A DNA stretch of 64,000 nt from Flabesymbios commensalis (taxonomy: Eukaryota; Annelida; Polychaeta; Terebellida; Flabelligeridae), in the NCBI GenBank assembly GCA_964017125.1, contig OZ024913.1, forward strand, positions 372,001-436,000, read 5' to 3'. A program made the translations under genes and the position numbers. Shown here one piece after another: positions 1-12,250 of this stretch; the stretch's first letter is position 1, and each line of letters starts with the position of its first letter. The notes under the pieces are model-generated. The model worked only from the letters and a program-made list of their open reading frames with translations, did not search any database and had not been told where the DNA came from.

Positions 1-128
1 TGAATCAATTCACTCCAAGCACCGACATTTATGCCGCCCCCACGTGATGACACACAGATCTTTGACTCGTTCAAACACGAACCACATCTTCGAGGAAGCA
101 GAAGGCAATACCTGGCCACGACACAGTC

Positions 129-296
129 CCAGCTAACACAGAATGTTAACCTAACATTCGTATATGGTTCTCAATAGGTTATGTCAATGTTCCGGGAATG
201 TTCTTAGAATGTTTTCCCTTAAGTTTGCAATGAACCAACACAGAATGTTTCCCACTAACGTTAGGAAAACATTGAGGGAACGTTTGTGTTTACTGG
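129..296. mobile_element. Short MITE-like repeat with ccagctaacaca ends
   Basis: The ends are imperfect inverted repeats: ccagctaacaca on the left and tgtgtttactgg on the right. The interior is built from repeated 'gaacgtt / aatgtt' words. No reading frame is credible. It looks like a non-autonomous DNA element or a foldback minisatellite of about 168 bp. The superfamily cannot be assigned by eye. Confidence 0.5.
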
Positions 297-1780
297 CAGT
301 CATCTTGCACATGCGTGTTGAACATTTCCGTTTTTCCTCTCCGGTCAGAATTTCAAAACAGTTGAATTGAATTTATCCAATTATATGTAGTTTTTTTGTG
401 AAGCATCGAGTCATAATTGAAATTGAAGAATAAAGACTTCGTGAAAATTCTTGGCTTACTGGGGCCTATTAAAAGACCCGGAATAAATAATAATTGTACC
501 TCTACTCTAATATCAACATTGTAGTCCTGTAAAAATGTTTTTTTTGTCAACCATTTCTCATTATGTGCAGTGAGCCTACTTCATAATATGTGTAAAATCA
601 GCAAAATGTATTATGGGATTCGAACATATAATATAAATTCCAATGATGGATAAGATATAAATATATACTACAGGCCTGTACATATTTTATTTTCATGATA
701 ATGCATTTTAGAGCATAGACATACATTCTCTGACACACCTGTAGCTGGTATTTTGCAATGCTGTTGACAAGCGTCAAAGCCCCTGGGCCTCTTGTTACAT
801 TATTGGATCTCATTTCAATAATGTTTTAATATGGTTCACAAAACTGATTCTGGAAAGTGTTTTTTTTGTGTCCATTTTCCGTGTGTCCCTAATGACTATC
901 ACCAAGGCCTTAGCCAGGATATCCAAAAAGGGTGTCCTAACTTTTACAGACTTGACTGAATAAGTCGCAAAGCGACTCTTCCGCTGCTGTGGTAGGGTAA
1001 ACAGCGGGCGGTATAGGGGTCTCCCCCAGAATTTTTTTGGAAATTAGACTTGATTTGGTGGCATTTGGAGAGGGTTCGGGGGGTAAGGGCCTGTTTCCAT
1101 TGGTAAGGTTTAACCCGCGTGGGCCCGCATGGGTACCCGAACGGGTGCCATATTATCTAGCCTTCTTTAAAGCTATGTATCCCGCGCGGGTGATTTGCAG
1201 CGTGGGTAGAGAATCGAACAATGCTCGATATTTCCCGCACCGCATGGGGAATTCCAGAAAATGACGTCACACGGATGGACTTCCCGTGTATTGCCGCGTG
1301 GTTTGCTAAATTTGTGAAGAGAAACCTAACTAAGACATATAATCACCTGATAATCTTCAAATATGGCAAACGAAACCCCGTCTTTACCACCATTAAAGAT
1401 GGAAGGCCTCATAGAGCTTGTTCAGTCGGACCCTGGTTTGTACAATCAAACGAAAAAAGATACACAAAGACCAGATCTGGACAAGAAATGTGTGGCAGAA
1501 ATTTTTTAAGAAGCTAGACGTATAAAGAATGACAGGTAGGACTATTTATATAGCCTACCTTGGTGGGCAGGGGGCGAAATTAACGCTATACTGTGGCTGA
1601 AGTGCTATTCTCGCTACAAGCCTATTGCAGATATTCTGACACAGTATCTAGATAAGGTCGGATCCAGTATTGAAAAAGATCTATTTTGGCGAATTTAGAG
1701 GGTTTTTTCAATTACTTGGCAGAAATAAATGCACGTGCACCCACACTACCAGACACTTGCATGTGCCCCAGTTAAGAGCT
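297..1780. other. Intergenic stretch, no gene seen
   Basis: AT-rich sequence with short open frames that lack family similarity or splice context. Nothing in it could be recognised as a gene or RNA. Confidence 0.5.
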
Positions 1781-1784
1781 CCTC

Positions 1785-2075
1785 AACAAACCATTATCAT
1801 CATCACCAACAACATCACCATCAATGGCATCATCACCAACCATTAATGACATCATCACCACCACCATCGTCATCACCACCACCACCATCATCACCACCAA
1901 CAACACCATCATCACAATCACCACCACCACCACCATCATCATCAATACCACCACCGCCAGCAGCAGCAGCAGCAGCACAACTACCACCACCAGCACAATC
2001 ATCATCACCATAATCATCATCAGCACTATCTCCACTACCAACACAATCACCATCACCATCATCACCATCACCACC
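1785..2075. repeat. CAC/CAT trinucleotide microsatellite, block 1
   Basis: A compound (CAC)n/(CAT)n array with interspersed CAA and CAG triplets. It produces long apparent open frames on both strands (poly-His/Pro/Ser/Thr, poly-Val/Asp/Gly) that are artefacts of the triplet repeat. A unique insert at about 2078-2334 separates it from block 2. Confidence 0.9.
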
Positions 2076-2077
2076 AT

Positions 2078-2334
2078 CTTGGGACATTGTTGAGTTGTTG
2101 TGTCCTTGGGCAAGGCACTTCACCCTTAAATGCTTCATTTGACTCAGGTGAAAATGAGTACCTGGTACAACAGAGATGTCAATGTGTATGATAAGTTCAA
2201 TGCGCCGAAACGGCTGCAAGACTGTATGCTCTCCGTTGAGTTGAAATGGCACACGAATGGACAGGTCCAGTGACCAGGGGGTAAGATGTAAAGTCGGATG
2301 GTAGGTCTTCAGACTTGATATACCTGCACCTTTA
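2078..2334 (+). mobile_element. SINE-like dispersed repeat between two triplet arrays
   Basis: It contains the words gtccttgggcaaggcactt and gagtacctggtac, which I recall as typical of SINE-like repeats in marine invertebrate genomes (memory, not a search). It is non-coding and sits exactly between two CAC/CAT arrays. The triplet blocks may therefore have grown from its ends, or it may have inserted into one array. Confidence 0.45.
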
Positions 2335-2648
2335 CATTTACCTTTCACCATCAACACCAACACCACTACCACCACTGCCGACACCGCCAAAACCACCATC
2401 ACCACCACCAACACAATCACCATCATCACTACCACCACCATCACCACCACCATCATCATCACCACCACCACCATCACCACCATTACCATGTGCACCGCCA
2501 TCACCACCCCCACCACCACCACTATCACACCACCAACACAATCACCACCACCAACACAATCACAATAACCACCACCATCACTACTACACAACCACTATCA
2601 CCACCATCACTACCAACATCACCAACATCATCACCATCATCACCACCT
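2335..2648. repeat. CAC/CAT trinucleotide microsatellite, block 2
   Basis: The second CAC/CAT-rich array, of the same composition as block 1. The apparent open frames on both strands are repeat artefacts. Confidence 0.9.
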
Positions 2649-4099
2649 AGTCCATCACCAAGAAGATTACTATTATCCGCGCGGGTGTCACATGCGAGTT
2701 TTTATAAAAAACGCAACAATGGAAACAGACGACCCACGCAGGTACCCGCATAGGACCCGTGTGGGGGGAAAAACTTACGTATGGAAACCCACCTTCCCTT
2801 TTCTTGAGTGTGTGAATCGCAATTTGTTCTAGATATTTAGGCGACATACTCAGTGTCCAGCTAACCTGTGTGCAACAATAATGGTTATTCTTAGATTTAC
2901 AATGTATGTTTAGCATGCTGTTTCAGGAACACTGTTTACGGAACACTGTGTTAGGTAGAGGGTGAGATAGTTACAGCAGCAGATAGATCAACACTGGGCA
3001 GAACTATATTTATAGAAACAATCTTCTGCATGACTGCAGTTGTTCACTAACGTTTTTAGTGGAAGCTTGCATAAAAAGAAATTATCTGACAAATAGTTGA
3101 CATTAGGCCTACATAGTAAACAACAGTCTTGCCAGAAGAAGCATGCAAATCTTTTTGAAACGTTTGGCTACAATGACAAAACAAACACAAGACGTACGCT
3201 GATCTAATGCTGGTCTAACGTTGGCCCACTATCTACGATGTTGCACCAACGTTAAACCTACTTTTATTCAATGTCTTGTGTTTGTTGGGTGGTTCTCATC
3301 CAATCGTGATGAAATTTTACAAGCACTTTTTTCTACTAATGCGGCGACACCCTGACCACTTTCATTGAAAAATATCGTATAGTTTGAAAGTTATTCCTCT
3401 TTGACATGTAGTAGGCCTACATATCGCCCTCACTGAACCCATTATCTCAATCTGAGAATTTCATTACGGAATGTCAAATGGTCTAACTTCTGAAAGACAT
3501 GCAAAAAACATCGCCGCATCACGAGACTACGGTAGACCTATGTGTAAAATTCCATGAAAATTGTTTGGGAATCGCGAGCAAAATTCATTCACCCTGGTTA
3601 ATGTGAATCTGACTATATCATGTTGTGTAGGCACTGACTAGACCTATGTTATAATACGGACGTCATCAAGTGTGTTCGTCCAGCGTAAATGTAAACGACG
3701 GCCAACATTGGATCAGTGTCACATGTCCACTGAGAGTGCGCGCGCATGGTGAACCTGTAACGATGGCCTGCAGCGTCCATTGTGACTAAAACACCCTAAA
3801 ATCGTGAGATATTCGCAATGGTACTAAATCTGAGATTCCGCAACGATTTATCAGTCCAATATTTAGTTCATTAGAATCAGCAACATTTCAACTAGGCCTA
3901 CATTTAGGCACTGCAGCTTGTTTTCTGTTATATTTAATTGAAATGTTATTGGCATGTTTTTGATCATGGGGTGGCCATCGGTCCCACTCATCCTCTTTTC
4001 GAACCACGCTGAATACTGGGTTGAATCTGATGCAGCGATGCACAGCTCACAATTTGAACGTGTGGGCCTTATTGGCACATATTGTCGGAACTACAGGTT
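2649..4099. other. Intergenic sequence with two degraded dispersed repeats
   Basis: Positions about 3185-3290 carry a copy of the 'ttggccca' repeat family ending in gtgtttgttggg. Positions about 3300-3620 resemble one arm of the foldback element at 51656-52302 (shared words: ccatgaaaattg, aattcattcaccc, aatgtgaatctgac). No gene was recognised. Confidence 0.5.
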
Positions 4100-4111
4100 T
4101 AGGCCCTAACC

Positions 4112-5450
4112 TGGGGGGGAAGGGTGTCACCTCTGCGTGGTCCCCCTGGGCAACTTCTTAGAAGGCCAAGCACACCCAAACCTTTCATCGAACCAGGTTT
4201 TGTTATTTTTTTTGACGTGAAGTTTTTTGTGTTTGCTTTCCGGTGGTTTTTCACTGAGGTTGTTATGTTTATTTTTGAATAGTTTTCAGTTTAAATTCTT
4301 TATATATTCTTTATATATTCATATTTATATATTTTATATATTTTTTCATTGTACTTGTGGTGCCTTACAGTGCTCTCACGGATTGTGATCGCTCTGTCGT
4401 GCTAGTTCTCGATGACAGACCCGATCCCCAGCTGTGGGGGCATTGTAGGTCTACTCATAGTTCCTCTATGATTTGTTTTTTTGTGTTTGCAGTGGTTTCT
4501 CTTTGGCATCCTGGCGATGGACGGGATGTCCGAAAGAAACCAGTGCCATATAATTATTTTTTCACTTTATTGTTTTAAAGGTTTCTCTGTGGCATCCTGG
4601 CGGATAATGCAGAATGTCATAGAAAAGCCATTGCCGTACAATTAACCTGTGGTGACTCACGGTGTCCTCACGGCTTGTGATCGCTCTGTGATGTCCTCCA
4701 ATATCACAGACCTTATTACCAACTGTGGGGGCACTGTAAGTCTTTAATTTTTGAGAATTTTTTGTGGTTTCATGATGTCTCCGGCCGTACTGGCCGAAAA
4801 GTGAAGTAAAGAAGACATTTACTTACTTACTTAATGGTTTCTCTGTACATTGTTTATGTCATTCATATTTATGTCTAAATGGGTTTACTTTTTTTATTAT
4901 AGTATATAGTATTATAGTATATATTATATATTTGTTTTGACAATGACACTGTTTTGACTTAGACTTGTAGTTTTTACACAATCACTCCGATTTCATAGAG
5001 ATATAGTGACTTGAAAAGTCGTTCATTTTATAATCACTTCATATTTTACATTATTTATACTGTTCCTTCGGGAATGTAACCTATATTACATGTTTTAATT
5101 ATTAGACATAGACTTTTTACACAATCACTCCAATTTCATGGAGATATAGTGACTTTATAATCACTTCATATTTTACATTATTTATACTGATATTTTTATA
5201 CCCATTAAACTGTGTTGTAGTGCAGGCGCTTCAACATGTCATCAGACTCGTTACATATAGGTGCCAGAAGCATCGTCATATTATCATATCAAACACTTTA
5301 AACTGAATATTTTAGTACGATCATGCTTTTATTGGCTTTGTCTTTCCTCCACTACTTTAACTATACAATATGGGATATTGTAATACCTGGAATTTTCACT
5401 TAAATAGCCATACTGGCCGAAAAGTGAAGTAAAGCAAATATTTTACTTAC
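4112..5450 (+). mobile_element. Composite non-coding retroposon, copy 1 (full length)
   Basis: An element of 1339 bp flanked by a 12-bp direct repeat, taggccctaacc, at 4100-4111 and 5451-5462, which is read as a target-site duplication. It starts with a G-rich run and ends in ggccatactggccgaaaag followed by a TTTACTTACT tail. A near-identical tail word also occurs internally at about 4780-4835, so the unit looks like two retroposon bodies joined and now moving together. A second copy of the same composite lies inverted at 41903-43071, and a 5'-truncated one at 6508-7568. Variable length, a short 3' repeat tail, 5' truncation and duplications of variable length point to target-primed reverse transcription (LINE/SINE mode). 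No protein is encoded. Confidence 0.75.
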
Positions 5451-5462
5451 TAGGCCCTAACC

Positions 5463-6500
5463 GACACTAGACATGCTAGATGCGGCTCACATGTCTATTT
5501 CATTATTGAAATAGTGGTTCAGCTGATATAATACGGGCATCGGCTTCATGCACAGTGCTGTTTGAGGGCATCCGTTCTGGCTCATGATTAGCCTAGATCT
5601 ACTCAAGCATTTGATAATTTGACTAAAAATATTTTGGAGGCCGTCCTGGGTGATTTTCTTGCACTTTTTTGCCTGTCCAATTTAGAATATACCCATCCAA
5701 AAGGCTGGACTCTGGCTAAGTCCCTGACTATCACTCACATCTTCTAAAAATCCACAACACCCATAGATCCATAGATCCAGTCATCACATAGCCTATAGTA
5801 AGCCCACCAAACGTTGTTTCAAAATAAGCATAAATATCTGTATTTGAGCTATTAGGATTTCCGTCGTCAATTTTACGACACTTAGTTTTTGAGCTGTGGG
5901 TTGAGCTATCAGTTTATACCCTGTAGATAGCCCATAGATTTCACTGAGAACAATGCCTACCTTGGGATCAAACTAGGCCAATATAATCTTCAGAAATAGC
6001 CACAATGAGAGTTTGAAAATTGAGGAATCTGGCAGATATTCTACTCTTCAAAGCAAATATATTATGATATCGATACAATATTTTGCGATCATATATATTG
6101 CCTTTGAAAATCTAACGGCCCTTGGTCTTAATAGCTTCTGACGCCACAGTCACAATTGTAGTGGAAAACATTCTTAAAGTGGCTGATCTAGATCTCAGGC
6201 ACATCATTGGACGAGACGGTCTTCTCTGATCAATCACACACACAATATTTAGGTCACTCACATCTCTGGATATTTCAACATGTACGACAGACACATGCCA
6301 TTGATACACATACAGTGTCAATGTGGCTGAACTACATCTCAGGCACATCATTGGTCGAGCAAGTCATCTCGACCAATCTCATGCACGATATCTTTGTCAG
6401 TCATATACTGAAGGGCTGTCCTGCTTTCCGTGAGTGAGCGGATATACTGTTATAAACTCGAAAGGCAGTATCTGCTTACTTGTAATGTAAGCAGCTACTT
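5463..6500. other. Intergenic sequence with a small tandem duplication
   Basis: No gene was recognised. The segment around 6178-6230 (ctcaggcacatcattggacg) is repeated with changes about 140 bp further on (6322-6370), an imperfect two-copy tandem repeat that explains the similar short frames there. Confidence 0.45.
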
Positions 6501-6507
6501 TGTTTGT

Positions 6508-7568
6508 ACACAATCACTCCAATTTCATGGAGATATGTGACCCATCCACACGAAATGAGTCGCAAGCCGGCTCCATACAAGTTGAGGAAATAGGCGATAT
6601 GCATGATATGGGCTAAAATAGTGAATTTTGTTTTTTGTCAAATTTTGATGATTTGAAGCATAGAATTATCATTTTAAGGCCAGAAATGGGTTCTACGCCC
6701 CAATATTAGTCAGAAATGACAAATCACATAATTGTGATTATCAGATTTTTTGCTAATTCCTTTTCAAAATGGCTGCTGGCGGCCATCTTGGATTTTACCT
6801 TTCTTAACCCTTTCACTGCTGAATTATAAAATTCCTGAGCGCTGAATTAATTAATTTTTTAATTAAATTAAATTAATTACTGATGTCCCAAAAGGCGAAA
6901 TCTGCGGTCTGCCAGGTCCACCCGGCAGATTCTAAAAGTAGACATCCTGGGCTATAACAATGAATCATTAAAAACTATATATACAACATTTCCAGGTTCG
7001 GCAGAAAAATCATGTTTGGTCATAAATAACTTTTTTTTATATACTATAAAGAACTGACAAGCAAATTTTTGCCATGACTTTAAAGCAAATTTTATCCACT
7101 TTATCCGCGTCACTAAAATGATCCTAACTCAGCCCCAGATCAAGATAATTCCATGTTCTTGGTGTCATATTAAAGCTCCATCTCCATCCTATCCAATTTT
7201 ACACAAACTCCACATTGTTTTTTTTGCGATATGAGACTCGTTATGTACAGATGGGTCACATATATTGACTTTATAAGTCGTTCATGTTATAGACATTTTT
7301 GTACTCATTAAACTGTTTTGTAGTGCAGGCGCTACAACATGTTATCAAACTCGTCACATATATATGTGCTAGGAGCACCATCATATTATCATATCAAACT
7401 TTTTAAACTGAATATTTTAGTACGAACATGCTGTTATTAGTTTGATCTTTTCTTTGCCACTTTTACTATACAATGTAGGATATTGTAATATAATAATAAT
7501 AGGAATTTCACTTAAATGGCCATACTGGCCGAAAAGTGAAGTAAAAAAGACATTTTACTTACTTACTG
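6508..7568 (+). mobile_element. Composite retroposon, copy 3 (5'-truncated and interrupted)
   Basis: The 3' part of the composite retroposon, flanked by a 7-bp repeat tgtttgt (6501-6507 and 7569-7575). Only about 340 bp of the element is present, because 5' truncation removed the rest and a 723-bp TIR element (6537-7259) splits it. The 3' end again reads ggccatactggccgaaaag then a TTTACTTACTT tail. The truncation plus duplication supports spread by reverse transcription. Confidence 0.7.
6537..7259. mobile_element. TIR element (MITE-like) nested in the retroposon
   Basis: About 723 bp bounded by gtgacccatc at the left and its exact inverse gatgggtcac at the right, with atat on both sides as the likely 4-bp target duplication. 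Removing it restores the retroposon sequence around the gagatat site, so the borders are well placed. No transposase frame is present, so it is a non-autonomous DNA transposon. The superfamily is not resolved. Confidence 0.75.
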
Positions 7569-7575
7569 TGTTTGT

Positions 7576-9330
7576 TAATTGTGGCTGTGTATGGCAGTGC
7601 ATACACATCAGGCTCCAGACTAACTGTGATTGTGTAAAAGGCGAGGACTCGCCACCTTATCACTTCTGACTGTGAACTAAATCTATTTAAATTGTAAATA
7701 TATCAGGATTCAAGATACATATTTATTCTTTTCAGCTTAAACTATTCGAGATTGATAAATTAAATACTTCCTTAGCGCCAATTATATTGACAAAAGTATC
7801 AATTTACGATCGAACCAACTGAAAGAAGACGGGAAGCCAGCTGTGATATATGCCTGTGATCAGCTATCACCCGGCAAGCACAACGCATTGACCCAATGCT
7901 GGGCTAGTGCTGGCCCAGTGGATATTGTGAATCAAGGCACGTGGCTACGGAAACATAGCAATCCCTGTTAATATAGAAGTTACCTTTTTCATTGCGACGA
8001 TCTGACATGGAAAAAACAAGGCCAAAGAATGGTGAAATATTAAATATACTTGTCATTATTTTAACGATCAGTGGTTTTGAAAAAGTGTCTAATTGTAAGC
8101 TGAGTTGTACTTTGATTGAACTTGATTGATCTGATTTAATTTATCACCCAGTGCCGATTACCGGTCTTGCTCAATCCCACATTGCAATTCTGTCCGCAAG
8201 AAGCAGTGAAGACATAGAGCCATTACAGTGAATCAGATCACTGAGGGACCAACCGCACATCTCAGACGATTTTCATCATTTAATTTAGTGGTAATAATAG
8301 ATTATAAGCTTAGCCACGTATGCCTATATATAAAGTATTGGTCTTGTGAATTGAGTTGAATTTACGAGCATAATGAAAAGATTTCTTACAGAAGGTGTGT
8401 TGTTTGTATTGTTCAGCTTATTCTAGCGTCCATTATCCCCCCCCCCAACTCGATTCCCAGTAAAAATCTAGCAATGAATGAAGGTCGGAATAGTTTATTG
8501 GAGCGTGTTCAACCATTTCAGACCGACAGGCTTTGTAGTTATCCTACGGATAATATAATATCAGTGATACTATTATAATATCTGATCACACAATTTATTA
8601 AAAAAACCATCATATTTGTGTTATAATATTTATTTGCACGATTTTTAAATTATCGCCATCTTAAAATGGGAGACGTCATTTTAATAAGGAGGATGTTTAA
8701 CACACCTTTTTTATTTATATTGTGAAAATTATAGGTATGAAAGTTTTTTATCTAGCTCCTAACATTATTACATCATATGTAAGCCTAAACCTAGATATTT
8801 CAAACCAAAAACATTAGCAGGTAAGTGAGCTTTTCATGGAAAAAACTCTGGCGCTCATAGTTCTACCTCACCTGTACTATGACCCAGTTAATATGAGTAT
8901 AACTCCTCGATGATTATGAAGGGTTAGGAGCTGTCTGAGTTTATAGCACAGTGGCCGGTGTGATCAACCACCTTACCATTCTCTTTTCAAGATATCGGGA
9001 ATCTTCCATAGGTTTTGGTCTGAAAAATGTTTGTCGGTGCTTGACAAATCGAATAAGCACTGAGCAGCTCGAATTAGACGTTTTCAAATCACTAAATTTA
9101 AAAAAAATGTTTAGGGAGCGGCTTTTATTGAAAATGCGGCTAAAATTAGAACTTGTACGGTGGCCTTTTTCTACACGAAAATATTATTAGTTGTAGCATT
9201 TACAATTACATTTCGAAAATTGATTTAGAAATAGTTTCAAAATATTGTCAAAGAGTAAAATATAATAGCGGGAACAGAACATTTCCCAAAATTTTGACAA
9301 AAACTCTGATATAAGACTATTTATCATCTG
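7576..9330. other. Region 3' of gene A, no gene seen
   Basis: AT-rich sequence. A degraded copy of the 'ttggccca/tgctggcc' repeat family sits at about 7875-7930. The short frame at 8951-9190 shows no family similarity. It lies downstream of the gene A polyadenylation site on the minus strand. Confidence 0.45.
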
Positions 9331-9331
9331 T

Positions 9332-9337
9332 TTTATT
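9332..9337 (-). promoter_or_regulatory. Polyadenylation signal AATAAA of gene A
   Basis: AATAAA on the minus strand, 135 bp past the gene A stop codon. The paralogous gene B has the same signal in the same surrounding sequence (gacaataaaac) 131 bp past its stop, so the 3' UTR was duplicated together with the coding exon. Confidence 0.6.
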
Positions 9338-9472
9338 GTCATAATACACAAAGGTAACCATTAATAAATGTATTGTACATCTCAACTTAACAAATTTGTA
9401 TATAATCATCAATTTGAAGAGCAGAAATGTTTGACTGTGTAAATGTTGTCAAGTAGGTTATTACATACTGCT

Positions 9473-11754
9473 TCAAGTTTTATCGTGACTCAGTAAGTGT
9501 TTCTTGAGTATCGATTTATATCCATAAGACACGCCACATACTCCACATACATGAGATTTCTCTCTGGTGTGGACGAGTTGATGCGTCTTTAAATTAATGT
9601 TCTGATTAAATCTTTTGTCACAGTAGTCACAGGCATAGGGTTTTAATTCTGTATGGATAAATCGGTGCCGATCAAGTTTCGATTGAGTTCCATATGCCTT
9701 GCCACATATGTCACACATGTAGTTTCTTTCGCCTTTGTGGCTTAGTTGATGTGTTCGAAGGGTTGCAGACTGTTTGAATCCCTTATTACATATGTCACAG
9801 ACAAAGGGTCTCTCATCACTGTGAACCAATTGGTGTCCCTGCCAGCATCTTTTTTTTTTAAAGGTTTTCCCACAGGTATCACATATAAACTGCGCGGTAA
9901 TAAGATGTAACTTTTCATGTTGCTTCCAGCTATTTTTGAGAGAGAACACCTTGTCACATGTGCTACAGGTGTATAGTGTGGGGCTGTGATCACGACGAGA
10001 ACATGGACGCTTAGCAAAACTGCCGGCATTGTGGAATTCATTGTGTGCTAGCAAACATTGCTTTGATTCAAAGTGTGTCCCACAGGTATCACATCTAAAT
10101 TTCGGGGAAATGATATGTGATCTTTCATGGTCTTTCAGATATTTCCTAAAAGAGAACACTCTGTCACATGAACTACACATGTAAAGAGACGGTTTGGTAT
10201 TGAGATGATAAAATTGATGCCTAATAAAAGCTGTTTTTTTAATAATTTCCAAGCTACATTTGCCACATTGAAATATAGAGCGACTTTCCTGTTTATTTGT
10301 TGCGATTTCCACTTTCACATCACCATATAACTGGCTATCATATTCTTTGTTGATTGAACATAAACAAAAAATAATTGTTACAAAATCGTCCTGGATATCA
10401 TAAGAGTCAGGCACAGGTAATGCTAGATGAAGATTGACTCTGCTTTGGTTTGTGATATGCTGTGATAAAGTAGGACAGTTAGCAGCCAGAAGATAAGCAT
10501 GACCAGACTCTGTGTCTCCTTCGTTACTACAAAAGATCATGTTGCAAAACACACCTCGGTGGAAAAAGTCATGTAACAAAGATAATATCTCTACAGCATG
10601 AGATAATAGACCGTTCGTATCACAGAGGAGTCCCATGTCTGTGAAGCTAGATAACAGTGGATCAGTCGTATCTCCCGTGTAAGCATAGTGGATTAACGCA
10701 CTGATTTCACGACCACTGAAAGATGTCACTATGTTATAATTTCCCAGCTCACATTCCGCTAACTCCTGTTTCAGAAGAGAACTGGCCGCAGCCAGAATTC
10801 CCGCATGAGCCACAAACTGCTCACCATCAGCTGAGACTAGAGTGACATCACATAAATCACCTGCCTGTTGCATTCCATGAAGTGTATTTAATATATACCT
10901 TGCTGTAAGACTTTGTTCGTCACCAATGTATAAATGTGATCGTTCATGCTCCACCAGATATTGATAGGTGGAAAACACTCTGTCACATTTTCCGCATGTG
11001 TAAAGTGTAGGTTTGGTGTCAAGATGAAAAAACTGATGTTTAACAAAATCCTTTTTAATTTTATACACCTTGCCACATTTGCCACATTCGAAGAGCTTGC
11101 AACTTGGATGTGGTTCATTTCGATTGTTCACATTCACATCACCATATAAATGGCTATCATATTCTGTGTTGATTGAATCTAAACAGTAAAAAATAGATAC
11201 AAATTCGTCTTGGATATCACAAGTGTCATCCGCGGGTAATTTTAGATGAAGATTGACTCTGCATTGGTTGGTGATATGCTGTGATAAAGTAGGACAGTTA
11301 GCAGCCAGAAGATAAGCATGACCAGACTCTGTGTCTCCTTTGTTACCACAAAAACTCATGTTGCAAAACACACCTCGGTGGCAAAAATCATGTAACAAAG
11401 ATAATATGGCTGCAGCGTGAGATAACAGACCATGCGTATCACAGAGGAGTCCCATGTCTGTGAAGCTAGATAACAGTGGATCAGTCGTATCTCCCGTGTA
11501 AGCATAGTGGATTAACGCACTGATTTCACGACCACTGAAAGATGTAACTATGTTATAATTTCCCGACTCACATTCTGCTAACTCTTGTTTCAGGAGAGAG
11601 CTGGCTGCAGCCAGAATTCCCGCATGAGCCACAAACTGCTCGCCATCAGCTGAGACCAGAGTGACGTCACAGAGATCTCCTGCCTTTTGGATCTGATGTA
11701 AAGTCCTCAGTTTATTCTGTGTATTCTCCATTCCTTCATCAATTGCACCAAGCA
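9473..11754 (-). CDS. Gene A terminal exon: BTB-BTB-C2H2 zinc-finger protein
   Basis: A likely nuclear DNA-binding regulator of the BTB-ZF class. In the frame read from 11755 there are 760 residues. BTB 1 (about 17-122) has the LCDVTL, HAGILAAAS and YAYTGD signatures. A weaker BTB-like segment (128-205; CNMSF, HAYLLAAN) and two C2H2 fingers (223-274) follow. The whole block then repeats: BTB 2 at 290-397, BTB-like 402-478, then nine fingers at 496-757 with C-x2-C-x12-H-x3-H spacing, so eleven in total. The exon is internal-type at its 5' end: the splice acceptor tttttag precedes TGCTTGGT and the first codon is split with the upstream exon, so GTG at 11755 is not a start. It ends with a stop and no donor. 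BTB domains generally dimerise and recruit corepressors or CUL3; that role is inferred. Confidence 0.95.
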
Positions 11755-12250
11755 CTAAAAATAAGCAATATATATTAAACGTAAGTGATGTATTTTTTTC
11801 TATTCAATATTAGATCTCAATTTTATTTGGGGCCAATCACAACAAATGAATCTGTCCCTAATGGACGGTGATAGATAAATCGGATGACCATTACTGTCAA
11901 ATCAGTCAGCTAGAAATATCACAAACATAAATGTGACAATCATGTGAATTAAATATGGAAAATGTTTATCCAACCATTTTTATACATATTGTATTAATTA
12001 CTGGTGGTGATTTTTTTTTTAAATGTTCAAAACTACAGCACAGTATATAGCAGGTGGGTAATATAATTTTACATGAACATATAGCTCTAAGAATTAGTTT
12101 ACTAGTACTGCTACTCCCACTAACAGGCTGGTCAACACATGAATGAGGAGGCACCACAAGATTGTAGCAAGACACGGGGAGGCTGCAGCTCCCCTTGCAT
12201 GATCGATGTAAACTAGTAATCTTGTAACATCATGCAACAGAAAAAATTAC
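11755..12250 (-). other. Gene A last intron
   Basis: An intron of 496 bp between the terminal E exon and the BTB-ZnF exon. The donor reads TTGG|GTAATT and the acceptor TTATTTTTAG|TG. Phase 1 is shared by both sides. No other feature was seen. Confidence 0.75.

Noticed and set aside
1833-2591. A 252-codon open frame on the minus strand
   Set aside because: It is the translation of the CAC/CAT arrays and the SINE-like insert between them. Poly-Gly/Asp/Val composition and long open frames on both strands are typical of triplet repeats.
4357-4578. A conserved open frame also present at 42545-42832 as a possible gene
   Set aside because: Both lie inside copies of the non-coding composite retroposon. 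The similarity is explained by the repeat, and the frames end differently.
11755-11755. GTG at the front of the BTB-ZnF frame as a start codon
   Set aside because: The base is the last of an acceptor (TTTTTAG). The frame continues from the upstream E exon through a split codon; animals rarely start at GTG.
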